64,000 nt of DNA from Paenibacillus agricola (GCF_011440305.1 NZ_JAAOIW010000004.1:310001-374000); one strand, 5' to 3'. Numbered from the stretch's first letter, positions 18,401-25,765 are shown. The notes: generated by a model not told the origin, from the letters alone. Made by a program: numbers and translations.

Positions 18401-18865
18401 TCCACATTCAATAAGAGCTACAGCCTGCTCATAATAGCTGTCGATCAATTCCTCAAACGTAACACCGCCAGTTACAGACAATGTCTTCGTAGTGGGCCCA
18501 AGCGCACCAGCGACGTAACGCGGCCATTCCGGTGTGCTGAATTTTCGGGCAGCGTCAACAGCCAGCTTGCCGGCGATGAGATTAAGCTCCCTAGCCCGAT
18601 CCTGCAAATCATATTCGGCCAATACGACACTTGTCGCACCGAATGTATTCGTTTCAATAATGTCGGCGCCAGCTGCAAAATAAGCCTCGTGTATTTTGGA
18701 AATGACATCAGGCCGAGTAACGACAAGGTATTCATTACAACCATCCAGGTCTTCCCCACTGAAATCATCCTCGGTCAAGTCTTCCTGTTGGATCATGGTA
18801 CCCATCGCACCGTCCAAAATCATTATTTTATTTTTCAACTGTTCTACTAGTGGTAATTTATGCAT
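15422..18865 (-). CDS. metH: Cobalamin-dependent methionine synthase
   Basis: 1147 residues, the full modular enzyme. Order: homocysteine-binding barrel (~1-310, with the zinc cysteines in 'GLNCATG' and 'GGCCGT'), methyltetrahydrofolate-binding barrel (~340-600, 'MIGERTNISGSRKF'), four-helix cap, B12-binding domain ('DVHDIGKN', the His that ligates cobalt), and the AdoMet-dependent reactivation domain ('FGYPACP'). It transfers a methyl group from methyltetrahydrofolate to homocysteine. The ATG at 18865 follows AAAGGAAG; a longer start at 18925 has none. I looked for an S-box or cobalamin riboswitch upstream and see none. The divergent neighbour mtnD also leads to methionine. Confidence 0.96.
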   Translation of the reverse strand: MHKLPLVEQLKNKIMILDGAMGTMIQQEDLTEDDFSGEDLDGCNEYLVVTRPDVISKIHEAYFAAGADIIETNTFGATSVVLAEYDLQDRARELNLIAGKLAVDAARKFSTPEWPRYVAGALGPTTKTLSVTGGVTFEELIDSYYEQAVALIECGVDAMLLETSQDTLNVKAGSIGIHKAFETTGITLPLMISGTIEPMGTTLAGQNIESFYISLEHLKPISIGLNCATGPEFMRDHIRSLSELAMTAVSCYPNAGLPDENGNYHETPDSLAKKLSGFAEQGWLNIAGGCCGTTPDHIRAMVDELSKFKPRVYAEAHLSAVSGIETVFIEDANRPYMIGERTNISGSRKFKRLMKEGKFEEGAEVARAQVKNGAYIIDINVQDTDIDEAYAMENFLKEVVKKVKVPLMIDSTYDHIIELGLKYSQGKALINSINLEDGEAKFEAILPLIHRYGAAVVMILIDERGQAVTRQAKLEVAERSYELLTKKYGMNPQDIIFDPNMFPVGSGDPQYIGSAVETLEGIKMIKERFPECKTILGLSNVSFGLPPAGREVLNSVYLYHATKAGLDFAIVNTENLERYASIGAIEKELAEKLIFDTTDDTLAEFVAHFREKKVDKKEKISNLTLEERLASYVVEGTKEGLIPDLNEAMLTKAPLDIINGPLMTGMSEVGRLFNANELIVAEVLQSAEVMKASVNHLEPFMEKADSAVKGTIMLATVKGDVHDIGKNLVEIILSNNGYKIINLGIKVPPDQIIAAFHREKPDAIGLSGLLVKSAQQMVITAQDLKSAGIDVPILVGGAALTRKFTKTRIAPEYEGVVLYAKDAMDGLDIANKLSDPIQKVQLIKELRESMESDVMESGKKQEAMPVLTRVLKSSIDRTLPVQVPNSLERRVIRDYPISHVMPYINMQMLLGHHLGLKGKVEKMLADKEPKAVQLKETVDEILAQAQKQGIIKTHAIYRFFPAQSSGDDIFVYDPADTTKVLQKFSFPRQQTDPYFCLADYLKSTESGEMDYIGFMVVTAGHGINEIAADWRAKGDYLRSHALQSTALETAEALAERVHQMMRDAWGFPDPANMTMGELFGAKYRGQRFSFGYPACPNLEDQQQLFELLKPEDIGVELTEGCMMEPEASVSAIVFSHQEARYFNVDKV

Positions 18866-18908
18866 GATAATCTTCCTTTCAGGCGATATCCGTCCAATTG
18901 TAAACCTA

Positions 18909-18937
18909 AGTGTATCAGAAACCACTCAGCATGAAAA
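18909..18937 (-). promoter_or_regulatory. Possible metH promoter
   Basis: On the minus strand TTTTCA (18932-18937) and TACACT (18909-18914) are 17 bases apart, and TG one base before the -10 makes an extended -10. The match is moderate. It would give a 5' leader of only about 37 bases, too short for a riboswitch. Confidence 0.4.
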
Positions 18938-19047
18938 GGTAATGCCTAGGTATGAGATAAAATCTATGTAAAAAGACGGTTAGAAGCTGGTTTAAATGGA
19001 CAATTTTAAAATCTTATTATTCGCATAGGTTTTATTTATTCAATCAA

Positions 19048-19076
19048 TCGACAGAATACTGAATTTCCATTATACT
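19048..19076 (+). promoter_or_regulatory. Promoter of mtnD
   Basis: TCGACA (19048-19053) and TATACT (19071-19076) are 17 bases apart, a good sigma-A promoter. Transcription would start about 35 bases before the mtnD start codon. Confidence 0.7.
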
Positions 19077-19117
19077 ATAGGGTAGAAACATACAATGGAA
19101 TGGAAAGAGGGATGATC

Positions 19118-19660
19118 GTGGCTGAAATCCGCATTCGCAACAGCAATGAACGTATATCCGGTGAACATAATGTAAAATCCTTTTTAGAAAAACAGGAAGT
19201 TCTTTACGAGCATTGGGAAGCCAGCAAGCTTCCTGCTGAGCTGCATGAGAAATTCAAGCTTACTGATGAGGAAAAGGCGCAAATCCTATCCACCTTTGAT
19301 GAAGAAATCAAAGACCTGGCCGCAAGACGTGGCTACAAAACCTGGGACCTGATCGCTTTATCCGATGCCACTCCCAACCTCGATGATCTGCTGAAAAAGT
19401 TTGAGCAGGTGCATACGCATGTCGAAGACGAGGTTCGCGCCATTACTGCCGGCAAAGGCATCTTTATCATTAAAGGCACCGATGATGTTGGTTACTTCGA
19501 TGTGGAGTTGGAAGCCGGGGATGTAATTTCGGTTCCTGAGCATAAGGCCCATTTCTTCACCCTTATGGAAAATCGTCAAATCGTGGCAGTACGCTTATTT
19601 ATTGAAACTGAGGGTTGGATTGCCCACCCTTATGAAGATGCGACCTTCCAAAAAGCTTAA
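19118..19660 (+). CDS. mtnD: Acireductone dioxygenase (methionine salvage)
   Basis: 180 residues of the cupin-type ARD family. The metal ligands are seen in 'HTHVEDEVR' (His, His, Glu; about residues 94-102) and the His of 'EHKAHFF' (~140). The enzyme splits acireductone to formate and 2-keto-4-methylthiobutyrate, the last intermediate before methionine. I chose GTG at 19118, giving MAEIRIR, because AGAGG lies 7 bases upstream; ATG codons at 19100 and 19112 are too close to, or upstream of, that site. The other salvage genes (mtnA, K, W, X, B) are not in the window, so it is a detached member next to metH. Confidence 0.9.
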   Translation: MAEIRIRNSNERISGEHNVKSFLEKQEVLYEHWEASKLPAELHEKFKLTDEEKAQILSTFDEEIKDLAARRGYKTWDLIALSDATPNLDDLLKKFEQVHTHVEDEVRAITAGKGIFIIKGTDDVGYFDVELEAGDVISVPEHKAHFFTLMENRQIVAVRLFIETEGWIAHPYEDATFQKA

Positions 19661-19683
19661 TTCTTTATTAGCATATTCTCAAC

Positions 19684-19720
19684 AAAAAACCCGCCATTTT
19701 ACATGCAAATGTTGGCGGGT
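19684..19720 (-). terminator. Terminator between mtnD and the HAD gene (mainly minus strand)
   Basis: ACCCGCC pairs with GGCGGGT, and CATTT with AAATG inside. The minus strand ends in TTTTTTG, a strong terminator for the HAD gene. The plus-strand tail (CTATTC) is weaker, but may also serve mtnD. Confidence 0.85.
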
Positions 19721-19758
19721 CTATTCATGTCCACGAGATGCGTAATGGATGAGCAAAA

Positions 19759-20553
19759 CTAGTCCATAGAATCGATAATGCCTTGAATTTCACGAAGGCT
19801 GCCTATCTCATAACTTGCCCTAATCTCATTATCCCCTTGCATCTTATGCCGGTTGACCCACATATTACGCATCGAAACTTTATTAGAACCCAATATATCC
19901 GTTGTCAGCTTATCTCCGATCATAACGGCTTCATCCGCATGAACTTCTAGCAAGCTTAGGGCATGGTTAAAGATCGAAACTGCCGGTTTACCTTCGCCAT
20001 GATTGCCGGAAATCACAATATGGTCAAAATAGGGGGCAAGCTCAGGCACGCCTGCCAGCTTTTCCTTTTGTAAGTCAGGCGAGCCATTCGTCAGCAGCAG
20101 CAGCTTGTAGCTGCCTTTTAACTGCTGTAGCACTTCAAAGGTTTCTTCATACACAATAGGACGCGCCCGCCGTTCAGCCGGGAATCGTTCTCCAAGCTCG
20201 TAGCCAAGCTTAGCATCATCAATCCCCAGCACCTTGAGCCCTCGTGTCCATGATTCCGTTCGGTAGCCTGGTGCTAAACGCTCCAGCTTGCGAAAATTAT
20301 CATTTTCACCTTCAGTAAAATGAGCCCAGAGCCCCTCGAAGGGATTAATCCCAATCATTTTCGTAAATTCATAGGTTTCGTAAGATTCGTACAGCTTCCT
20401 TGCCTCTTGGCGTACCGCTTGCTCCAATTCCGCAGGATTAACACCCGTTTCATCGGCAGCAAACCTACAAGTAGCTTCAAACGCTTCTTTTACACTGCGG
20501 TCATCCCATAATAACGTATCATCCAAATCAAATAATAGTGCTTTAATAGCCAT
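19759..20553 (-). CDS. HAD-family hydrolase
   Basis: 264 residues. All four HAD motifs are visible: 'FDLDDTL' (residues 8-14, nucleophile Asp), 'LLLTNGS' (~150), the Lys of 'GKPAVSIF' (~187) and 'MIGDKLTTDILG' (~210). A helical cap lies between motifs I and II (subclass I), as in YjjG-like nucleotidases and N-acylneuraminate-9-phosphatases. The substrate cannot be told from sequence. It is followed by a strong terminator and preceded by an unrelated membrane gene 45 bases upstream, possibly co-transcribed. Confidence 0.85.
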   Translation of the reverse strand: MAIKALLFDLDDTLLWDDRSVKEAFEATCRFAADETGVNPAELEQAVRQEARKLYESYETYEFTKMIGINPFEGLWAHFTEGENDNFRKLERLAPGYRTESWTRGLKVLGIDDAKLGYELGERFPAERRARPIVYEETFEVLQQLKGSYKLLLLTNGSPDLQKEKLAGVPELAPYFDHIVISGNHGEGKPAVSIFNHALSLLEVHADEAVMIGDKLTTDILGSNKVSMRNMWVNRHKMQGDNEIRASYEIGSLREIQGIIDSMD

Positions 20554-20598
20554 TTTGATATCTCTTCCTTATCCGCTGAAATTATAATAGTTTGTTTC

Positions 20599-21114
20599 TT
20601 ATTTTTCCATTTTCAAGGTTACTGCGTTGTTCTCGGCAAATTCCTTCAGTTTCTCGGAAATTTCAGCGATATTCATCCGGTGGTAAAATCGGGTAAATGC
20701 CCATTTCCCTTTGTTGCTGGTAAACGATATCGATACCGTATCTTTCGAAATTGCAATGTCTTTAATTTCTTCAGCTTTCATTCTTTTGTCTCCCGTAAAA
20801 CGCCGGGTTCCCAAATAATCCTTGCCGATCTTAAGATGAGGACGCCTTACAAAATACATAAATATGCTTAATAGTATGTAGCTTCCGCCTGTAATCCAAT
20901 ATAAATTATCTTCTTGTGATGTACCTCTGAAGGTTATGAAGCAAAAAATGCCGACACAAAATAGCAAGAGCGACAATGTCCAGTTCCGCCCCTTAAGCGT
21001 GATCGCACCATCAGCAGATGTGGCTTGGCTAATCGTTTCTTTGCCTTGTTTGACCCTAGTTTTATTGATCGTTTTCGTATTCTTCTTCACCATGCGTTCC
21101 CACTTACGTGACAT
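20599..21114 (-). CDS. Small membrane protein with a PH-like C-terminal domain
   Basis: 171 residues. A basic N-terminal tail (~45 residues) is followed by two membrane helices (about 46-63 and 70-88). The cytosolic C-terminal part has the strand pattern of bacterial PH-like domains ('RRPHLKIGKDYLGTRRF...ISFTSNKGKWAFTRF'). I do not know its function. AGGAG lies 7 bases before the ATG at 21114; a TTG at 21120 is too close. It is 25 bases downstream of the aldo/keto reductase gene. Confidence 0.65.
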   Translation of the reverse strand: MSRKWERMVKKNTKTINKTRVKQGKETISQATSADGAITLKGRNWTLSLLLFCVGIFCFITFRGTSQEDNLYWITGGSYILLSIFMYFVRRPHLKIGKDYLGTRRFTGDKRMKAEEIKDIAISKDTVSISFTSNKGKWAFTRFYHRMNIAEISEKLKEFAENNAVTLKMEK

Positions 21115-21139
21115 AAGCAATCTCCTTTACCAATCCCAC

Positions 21140-22129
21140 TTAAAATTCGCGTCTAAACTTTTTAATAAAACGATAGGGATAATCATCCTCAAGCGCACTA
21201 ATTGTATCCAAACGATTCCAATGGTCATTCGACAACTTCCAACCCACAGCGCCCATGTTCTCGTCAAATTGCTCCAATGTCCTTGCCCCAAAAATAGGCG
21301 AAGTGATTCCTTGTTTATGGATAAGCCAATTCAGAGCAACCTGTGCCGGTGTTTTGTCCAATTCCGCAGCCACCGCAAGCACTTCATCCAAAATACGGAA
21401 ATTTTTCTCGGAATTGCGTAGATCCCAGCTGCTTTCGCCCGCTTTGGAAGTTAGCCTTCCTTCAGTTGGAGCTTCGCCACGGCCATATTTACCTGTCAAA
21501 AAACCACCGCCAATAGGTCCCCAAGGCAATACAGCGACATTTTCCTCTATGCATAATGGCAGCACTTCTCTATCCATCTGGCGAGAAACTAAGCTATACT
21601 GAGGCTGGTTGGATATAAACCGGGTATATCGGTTGTGGTCGCTGACCCCAAGAGATTTCATAATTTGGTATGCCAAAAAATTGGAGCAGCCGATGTATCG
21701 GACTTTGCCTGAGCTAACCAAGTCATCCAAAGTTCGCAGCGTTTCTTCAATAGGCGTGATATGATCCCAAACATGCATTTGGTACAAATCAATGTAATCC
21801 GTATTTAGCCGTTTTAAGCTGGCTTCTACCCCATCTAGAATATGCTTGCGGGAAAGCCCAACATGATTAACATTATCGGCCGTCGAAAACCGTACCTTAG
21901 TTGCTAAAATCAGATCGGAACGCCGGCTTTGAATCGCCTTGCCCACAATTTCCTCAGAACGGCCTGAGACATAGACATTAGCTGTATCCAAAAAATTACC
22001 GCCTTGATCCAAAAACCGGTGGATCATCGCCATTGAGTCTTCCTCATTCGTTGTATTGCCAAATGTCATCGTTCCCAAACATAATTCCGATACGACAATG
22101 CCACTTTTGCCCAATACGCGATACTCCAC
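21140..22129 (-). CDS. Aldo/keto reductase
   Basis: 329 residues. The AKR catalytic residues are seen as 'FLDTANVY' (Asp and Tyr, ~46-53), 'LATKVRF' (Lys) and 'YQMHVWD' (His). 'SNFLAYQIM' and 'ALNWLIHKQGITSPIFGARTLEQ' fit the NADP-binding part. It is closest to the YajO/YrpG-like group of AKRs, which reduce aldehydes; the natural substrate is unknown. Start is GTG with GGAGG 10 bases upstream. The DUF896 gene ends 18 bases before it, so they may be co-transcribed. Confidence 0.88.
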   Translation of the reverse strand: MEYRVLGKSGIVVSELCLGTMTFGNTTNEEDSMAMIHRFLDQGGNFLDTANVYVSGRSEEIVGKAIQSRRSDLILATKVRFSTADNVNHVGLSRKHILDGVEASLKRLNTDYIDLYQMHVWDHITPIEETLRTLDDLVSSGKVRYIGCSNFLAYQIMKSLGVSDHNRYTRFISNQPQYSLVSRQMDREVLPLCIEENVAVLPWGPIGGGFLTGKYGRGEAPTEGRLTSKAGESSWDLRNSEKNFRILDEVLAVAAELDKTPAQVALNWLIHKQGITSPIFGARTLEQFDENMGAVGWKLSNDHWNRLDTISALEDDYPYRFIKKFRREF

Positions 22130-22147
22130 TGCTCGTCTACCTCCGTT

Positions 22148-22360
22148 TCATTTCTTTTGTTCGTCATCTGCTTCCACTTCGACCTCATCGACAAATTTAA
22201 TCGATTCCAATTGGTTGCGAAGTGAGCCTCTAAATGCTTCAATGTAAAGCTTGCGAAGCTCATTACGCTCTTCCAATTCCTCATCGGTTAAGCCTTCGGT
22301 CTTGGCTTTATTGGCAAGTTCATTAATGCGTTTAATATACTGTTCGGTTCCCTGATTCAT
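22148..22360 (-). CDS. DUF896 family protein (YnzC-like)
   Basis: 70 residues beginning MNQGTEQYIKRINELANKAK, then 'GLTDEELEERNELRKLYIEAFRGSLRNQLESI'. This is the UPF0291/DUF896 family of small two-helix proteins; B. subtilis YnzC is the best known. No molecular function is established. In B. subtilis ynzC also lies near lexA and yneA, and that arrangement is kept here. GGGAG lies 8 bases before the ATG at 22360; a longer frame to 22480 has no ribosome-binding site. Confidence 0.88.
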   Translation of the reverse strand: MNQGTEQYIKRINELANKAKTEGLTDEELEERNELRKLYIEAFRGSLRNQLESIKFVDEVEVEADDEQKK

Positions 22361-22442
22361 GCGAACACTCCCGGTTATATTATTCTCAGCGCATAGGAAG
22401 CCGCTGGACTCTACGATAACAAAATAATTCTTCGTTATTGCA

Positions 22443-22458
22443 TCAAAGTATACTTTGA
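22443..22458. promoter_or_regulatory. Perfect 16-base palindrome upstream of the DUF896 gene
   Basis: TCAAAGTATACTTTGA is a perfect palindrome 83 bases upstream of the DUF896 start. TATACT, a possible -10, lies inside it on both strands. It could be an operator, but no matching regulator is known to me. Confidence 0.4.
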
Positions 22459-22520
22459 CATTGTAGGATTGCATTGTCAAGAGTCAGGCTAAAAGGAAGC
22501 GGGTTATCTGTACTATTGCC

Positions 22521-22590
22521 AAAAAAAAGTCATGGCTCAACCCCCTACAACGGAGTGTCGGCGAGTACAAGCGTTGGGGATTTCAGCCAT
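22521..22590 (-). terminator. Long hairpin with T-run between yneA and the DUF896 gene
   Basis: On the minus strand ATGGCT (22585-22590) pairs with AGCCAT (22532-22537); inside, CCCC and AACG pair with GGGG and CGTT. Eight T follow at 22521-22528. It comes after the true yneA terminator and is unusually long, so it may end a separate short RNA. Confidence 0.5.
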
Positions 22591-22621
22591 TGTTGAAGCC
22601 TTGTCCATGCAAATAGACAAC

Positions 22622-22659
22622 AAAAAATAACCATCAGGACAGATCATCCTAATGGTTAT
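22622..22659 (-). terminator. Terminator of yneA
   Basis: On the minus strand ATAACCAT and AGGA pair with TCCT and ATGGTTAT around a short loop, with six T after. It begins 25 bases after the yneA stop. Confidence 0.88.
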
Positions 22660-22683
22660 GGGGGGCCATATAATAAGAAAGCT

Positions 22684-23046
22684 TCAAGGCAGCTTTAAGA
22701 TTTGCCCTTCCTGGATCACACTTGAGGTTAGTCCGTTCATTTTCTTAAGTTGATCCAAATATTCTCTGATCTTTTGTCCTTTATGTACATGTTCACTTGC
22801 TATAGCCCATAAGGTATCACCTTTTACAATTTCAACAGTTTGTGCAGTTAGTGGTAGTTCGGAGGACGCATATACCTCCTGCTCAGCACCTATCAAAGAT
22901 AAGGATAAGGTTATAACAAGTATCAATAAAATGGCAGCAAATACACCAATGATTCTAGCTTGTTTTTTACGGGATAAAGAGAAAGTGAAAAATCTCGGAA
23001 AACTAGTAGGCTCTGGCTTGGATAAAAGTTGTTCATTCATATACAT
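22684..23046 (-). CDS. yneA: SOS-induced cell division suppressor, YneA-like LysM protein
   Basis: 120 residues: a cytoplasmic start, one membrane helix (about 31-52), then a LysM domain (~70-119, 'VEIVKGDTLWAIASEHV...QEGQILKLP'). YneA of B. subtilis has this layout and delays cell division during DNA damage. It lies divergent from lexA with four LexA boxes between, as in Bacillus. GGAGG lies 7 bases before the ATG at 23046. The gene is longer at its N-terminus than B. subtilis YneA as I recall it, so the cytoplasmic tail is larger here. Confidence 0.9.
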   Translation of the reverse strand: MYMNEQLLSKPEPTSFPRFFTFSLSRKKQARIIGVFAAILLILVITLSLSLIGAEQEVYASSELPLTAQTVEIVKGDTLWAIASEHVHKGQKIREYLDQLKKMNGLTSSVIQEGQILKLP

Positions 23047-23059
23047 AGTGTTGCCTCCC

Positions 23060-23072
23060 CAAACGTTTGTTC
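23060..23072. promoter_or_regulatory. LexA box 1 (yneA side)
   Basis: CAAACGTTTGTTC, the reverse of GAACAAACGTTTG, matches GAAC-N4-GTTY. It lies between the yneA -10 and its start codon. Confidence 0.75.
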
Positions 23073-23079
23073 TCCTTTT

Positions 23080-23108
23080 AAAATAACACGAACAAACGTT
23101 TGTGTCAA
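23080..23108 (-). promoter_or_regulatory. yneA: yneA promoter
   Basis: On the minus strand a perfect TTGACA (23103-23108) and TATTTT (23080-23085) are 17 bases apart. LexA box 2 lies within the spacer, so repressor binding would exclude RNA polymerase. Confidence 0.75.
23089..23102. promoter_or_regulatory. LexA box 2
   Basis: CGAACAAACGTTTG fits the Gram-positive SOS box CGAAC-N4-GTTYG. It sits between the -35 and -10 of the yneA promoter. Confidence 0.85.
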
Positions 23109-23117
23109 TGCAAAATT

Positions 23118-23131
23118 AGAACTTATGTTTG
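23118..23131. promoter_or_regulatory. LexA box 3
   Basis: AGAACTTATGTTTG keeps the GAAC-N4-GTTT core. It lies just upstream of, and overlaps, the likely lexA -35 region. Confidence 0.65.
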
Positions 23132-23157
23132 TACGAACCCGAGTTCTATGTTATACT
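23129..23157 (+). promoter_or_regulatory. lexA: lexA promoter
   Basis: TATACT (23152-23157) is a good -10; the -35 at 17 bases is TTGTAC (23129-23134), weaker. LexA box 4 occupies the spacer, as expected for autoregulation. Confidence 0.6.
23134..23147. promoter_or_regulatory. LexA box 4 (lexA operator)
   Basis: CGAACCCGAGTTCT matches CGAAC-N4-GTTC. It lies between the lexA -35 and -10. Confidence 0.85.
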
Positions 23158-23192
23158 TTCGGTAGTTATTACCAAGCACTGGAGTGATACTA

Positions 23193-23816
23193 ATGAGTAA
23201 GCTATCCATTCGGCAATTGGCTATCCTAGATTTTATTAAGAATGAAGTGAAAGATAAAGGCTATCCGCCTTCCGTGCGTGAAATCGGTGAAGCAGTAGGT
23301 CTGGCTTCAAGTTCTACCGTGCACGGCCATTTAGAGCGATTAGAGAAAAAAGGTCTTATTCGCCGCGACCCGACTAAACCCCGAGCAATTGAAATTACCG
23401 ATGGCTCTTTAACAGAAGGCAGCAGCTTCGCTTTATCCGTTGTTCGCGTTCCTTTAATAGGACGAGTTACTGCTGGTCTACCCATTACCGCTACAGAAAA
23501 TATTGAAGATTACTTCCCTCTTCCAAGCCATTATGTCGGTGATTACAACGTATTTATGCTTAGCATTGTAGGAGACAGCATGATCGATGCCGGTATACAT
23601 GACGGCGATTATGTCATCGTAAGGCAGCAACAGGCTGCTGACAACGGCGATATTGTTGTTGCTATGACCGAGGATGATGAAGCAACGGTTAAGCGTTTTT
23701 TCAAGGAAAAGGATCATATCCGCCTCCAGCCAGAGAACAGCACTATGGAACCCATCCGCTTAAAAAATGTCAGCATTTTAGGCAGAGTAGTCGGATTATT
23801 TAGGGATATTGTATAA
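23193..23816 (+). CDS. lexA: SOS response repressor LexA
   Basis: 207 residues. The winged-helix DNA-binding domain is at 1-65 ('[22 protein letters not shown]'). The autocleavage site is Ala94-Gly95 in 'RVTAGLP', and the catalytic pair is Ser129 ('VGDSMIDAG') and Lys167 ('ATVKRFF'). RecA filaments trigger self-cleavage and release the SOS genes. The ATG at 23193 has TGGAG 8 bases upstream; a GTG at 23184 is too near. It is divergent from yneA, shares its operator region and ends in a terminator. Confidence 0.97.
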   Translation: MSKLSIRQLAILDFIKNEVKDKGYPPSVREIGEAVGLASSSTVHGHLERLEKKGLIRRDPTKPRAIEITDGSLTEGSSFALSVVRVPLIGRVTAGLPITATENIEDYFPLPSHYVGDYNVFMLSIVGDSMIDAGIHDGDYVIVRQQQAADNGDIVVAMTEDDEATVKRFFKEKDHIRLQPENSTMEPIRLKNVSILGRVVGLFRDIV

Positions 23817-23831
23817 GTCATAACACCATCC

Positions 23832-23874
23832 AAAAAGCCAGCAAGCAGGTTTAATCCTGCTCGTTGGCTTTTTT
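23832..23874 (+). terminator. Terminator of lexA
   Basis: AAAAAGCCA and AGCAGG pair with CCTGCT and TGGCTTTTTT around a TTTAAT loop. It lies 16 bases after the lexA stop. Confidence 0.9.
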
Positions 23875-24151
23875 ATGTGTGACTCCATATTCATTCCTCA
23901 ACCACTATAACTTTACCAATAGATTGCAGAGATGGGCTGGGTACCTTTCAATCACAAAATTTTCCTCTTTTTAGCATCACAAAAATAGAATTGCCATACC
24001 TAGATACCTATTTACATATAAGTACGGGGATAGTAAATTGAATAATATGCTATACCTAATTCGTCGATATTTTAAGGAGAGTGCTGAATACTACCTCGAT
24101 AAATCTACTATATAATTTGGCTATTCAACTAACTATGGAGGAATTATACGG
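23875..24151. other. Intergenic stretch before the histidine kinase
   Basis: AT-rich and without a plausible gene. A TATAAT at 24111-24116 could be the kinase -10, but no sigma-A -35 is found at the right distance. I saw no convincing sigma-H promoter or Spo0A box. Confidence 0.5.
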
Positions 24152-25348
24152 ATGGAAATGAACAGCAATGATCTAGGGGAACCATACAGAAATCACACAA
24201 TAGAGGAATTTCATTTTATTAGACTACTACAAAATAACCAGGATAGAATCATACATAAATGGATTAATGAGTTTTATCAATGCTGTCCTGAGATTTACGA
24301 TGAAACTAGCCTGTATCTGGGAGCGCGAAGATTCTTTTCGTTTATGATGGATATAGACATACCTATTGAGAAACATGATCATATTAAATCCGTCCCCGAT
24401 TTTTGTGAGGCTTATTTATCAAAAAACTTATCGATCCGCCATGTCCTGCATAGCGTTCTAATATGGAGAAATTCAGTTTTGTTATACATTGAGGAAGAAC
24501 AAAATAATCAGGTAATTCCATTTCGTGTAGTAAGGAAAATTAACCTGCGATTGGATCAGTACGCCTTGTATATTTTTGATTATTATAACGAAATGACTAA
24601 GCGACAATTAGAGGAAAAAAAGAGCACAATATCCAAGTTGCATGAAGCTCGAATGACCGACCTCGGAAAAATGGCTGCAAGCATGGCACATGAAATTCGG
24701 AATCCTCTCACTTCGATTCTTGGATTTGTAAAATTAATGCGCGAACAAATATCCAGCCATTCTTATGAAAAATTAACCTCATATTTAGATATTATTGAAG
24801 TTGAGTTTCAAAATATACAAATGCAAATCTCTGGGATGTTAAGCTTTTCAAAAAAAGAACTGAAAGAAGAGCCTTTTGCTGATGTATCTTTGACAACAGT
24901 GATCGACAGTGTAGTTTCACTAATCATCCCACGTCTTGTTAATGAAAACATCTCACTCACCATAGAAACTATTCAGAATGTAAAGATAAATATTCAAAAA
25001 ATCGGGATTCAACAAGTCCTATCAAATATATTAAATAATAGTATCGACGCGTTATACCAGACCACCAAAGTTGAAAGGGAAATTACGATTTCGAGTTGGA
25101 TTGAAGGAGATATTTATAAACTTGCTCTTTCTAACAATGGGCCCGAGATACCTTCAGAGATTAAAGACTCCCTCTTCTTTCCTTTTGTAACAAGTAAAAC
25201 CGATGGTACTGGGCTTGGATTAGCGATCTGCAAACAGATCATGAACAAAAATAATGGAGATGTAACTTTTACATCTGACACTAAACAAACGGTTTTTGTT
25301 ATCTCGTTTAAACTTAAGGGAGATCTTACTAATAGTGAGTTCGGATAA
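24152..25348 (+). CDS. Soluble sensor histidine kinase, sporulation-kinase type
   Basis: 398 residues with no membrane segment. Residues 1-150 form an all-helical N-terminal domain of unknown ligand ('LLQNNQDRIIHKWINEF', reminiscent of RsbR N-terminal domains). A coiled linker leads to the dimerisation helix with the phosphorylated His180 in 'MAHEIRNPLTSI'. The ATPase domain has the N box ('LSNILNNSIDAL') and G2 box ('GTGLGLAICKQIM'). The His-box wording is that of the Kin kinases that feed the Spo0F/Spo0A phosphorelay. No response regulator is adjacent, which fits such an orphan kinase. GGAGG lies 10 bases before the ATG. Confidence 0.88.
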   Translation: MEMNSNDLGEPYRNHTIEEFHFIRLLQNNQDRIIHKWINEFYQCCPEIYDETSLYLGARRFFSFMMDIDIPIEKHDHIKSVPDFCEAYLSKNLSIRHVLHSVLIWRNSVLLYIEEEQNNQVIPFRVVRKINLRLDQYALYIFDYYNEMTKRQLEEKKSTISKLHEARMTDLGKMAASMAHEIRNPLTSILGFVKLMREQISSHSYEKLTSYLDIIEVEFQNIQMQISGMLSFSKKELKEEPFADVSLTTVIDSVVSLIIPRLVNENISLTIETIQNVKINIQKIGIQQVLSNILNNSIDALYQTTKVEREITISSWIEGDIYKLALSNNGPEIPSEIKDSLFFPFVTSKTDGTGLGLAICKQIMNKNNGDVTFTSDTKQTVFVISFKLKGDLTNSEFG

Positions 25349-25423
25349 TTCCTCAAGTTGGAATAGATTCGAATATAAATGGAAAATCTACGGAAGACAA
25401 ATAAATTCGAAGGAGTTTTCAAC

Positions 25424-25594
25424 GTGACTGACAATAAAATTACTGAACAAACAGCTTTTGAAACAGCAGGTATTCCAACTCCATCTGATCAAGAGAATAT
25501 TTCATCAACAGATAAAATTAGTGAAGTGATCGAAAGTATTATGGATAATATTGAAGATGCCATTTACCCCGAAGCAGATAGGAAACATCGATAG
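25424..25594 (+). CDS. Small acidic protein downstream of the kinase
   Basis: 56 residues starting with GTG (GGAG 8 bases upstream): MTDNKITEQTAFETAGIPTP, then a helical acidic part 'ISEVIESIMDNIEDAIYPEAD'. I do not recognise the family. It follows the kinase by 75 bases and ends before a terminator, so it may be co-transcribed with it. No signal or membrane segment. A role as a small modulator of the kinase is only speculation from position. Confidence 0.55.
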   Translation: MTDNKITEQTAFETAGIPTPSDQENISSTDKISEVIESIMDNIEDAIYPEADRKHR

Positions 25595-25640
25595 ATTGAT
25601 ATTATGTAATTGACAACACTGTTAAATTTCCACAAATAAT

Positions 25641-25674
25641 ATAAGCGCAAGCAATTAGCTTACGCTTATTTTCT
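25641..25674 (+). terminator. Terminator after the kinase and small acidic gene
   Basis: ATAAGCG and AAGC pair with GCTT and CGCTTAT around AATTA with one mismatch, followed by a T-rich tail. Confidence 0.75.
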
Positions 25675-25765
25675 CATTCTTATCCACTTATAGAACAGGC
25701 TGCTCGTCTTCCCCATTCTAGCGGAAGAGTACTCGGGATTTTTTACTGATTTACTTACCTAATAA

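Noticed and set aside
18332-18850. 172-codon plus-strand frame opposite metH
   Set aside because: It is antisense to well-conserved metH codons, has no recognisable motif and no good start signal.
18866-19099. S-box or cobalamin riboswitch before metH
   Set aside because: No consensus core or terminator hairpin is present; the likely leader is only ~37 bases.
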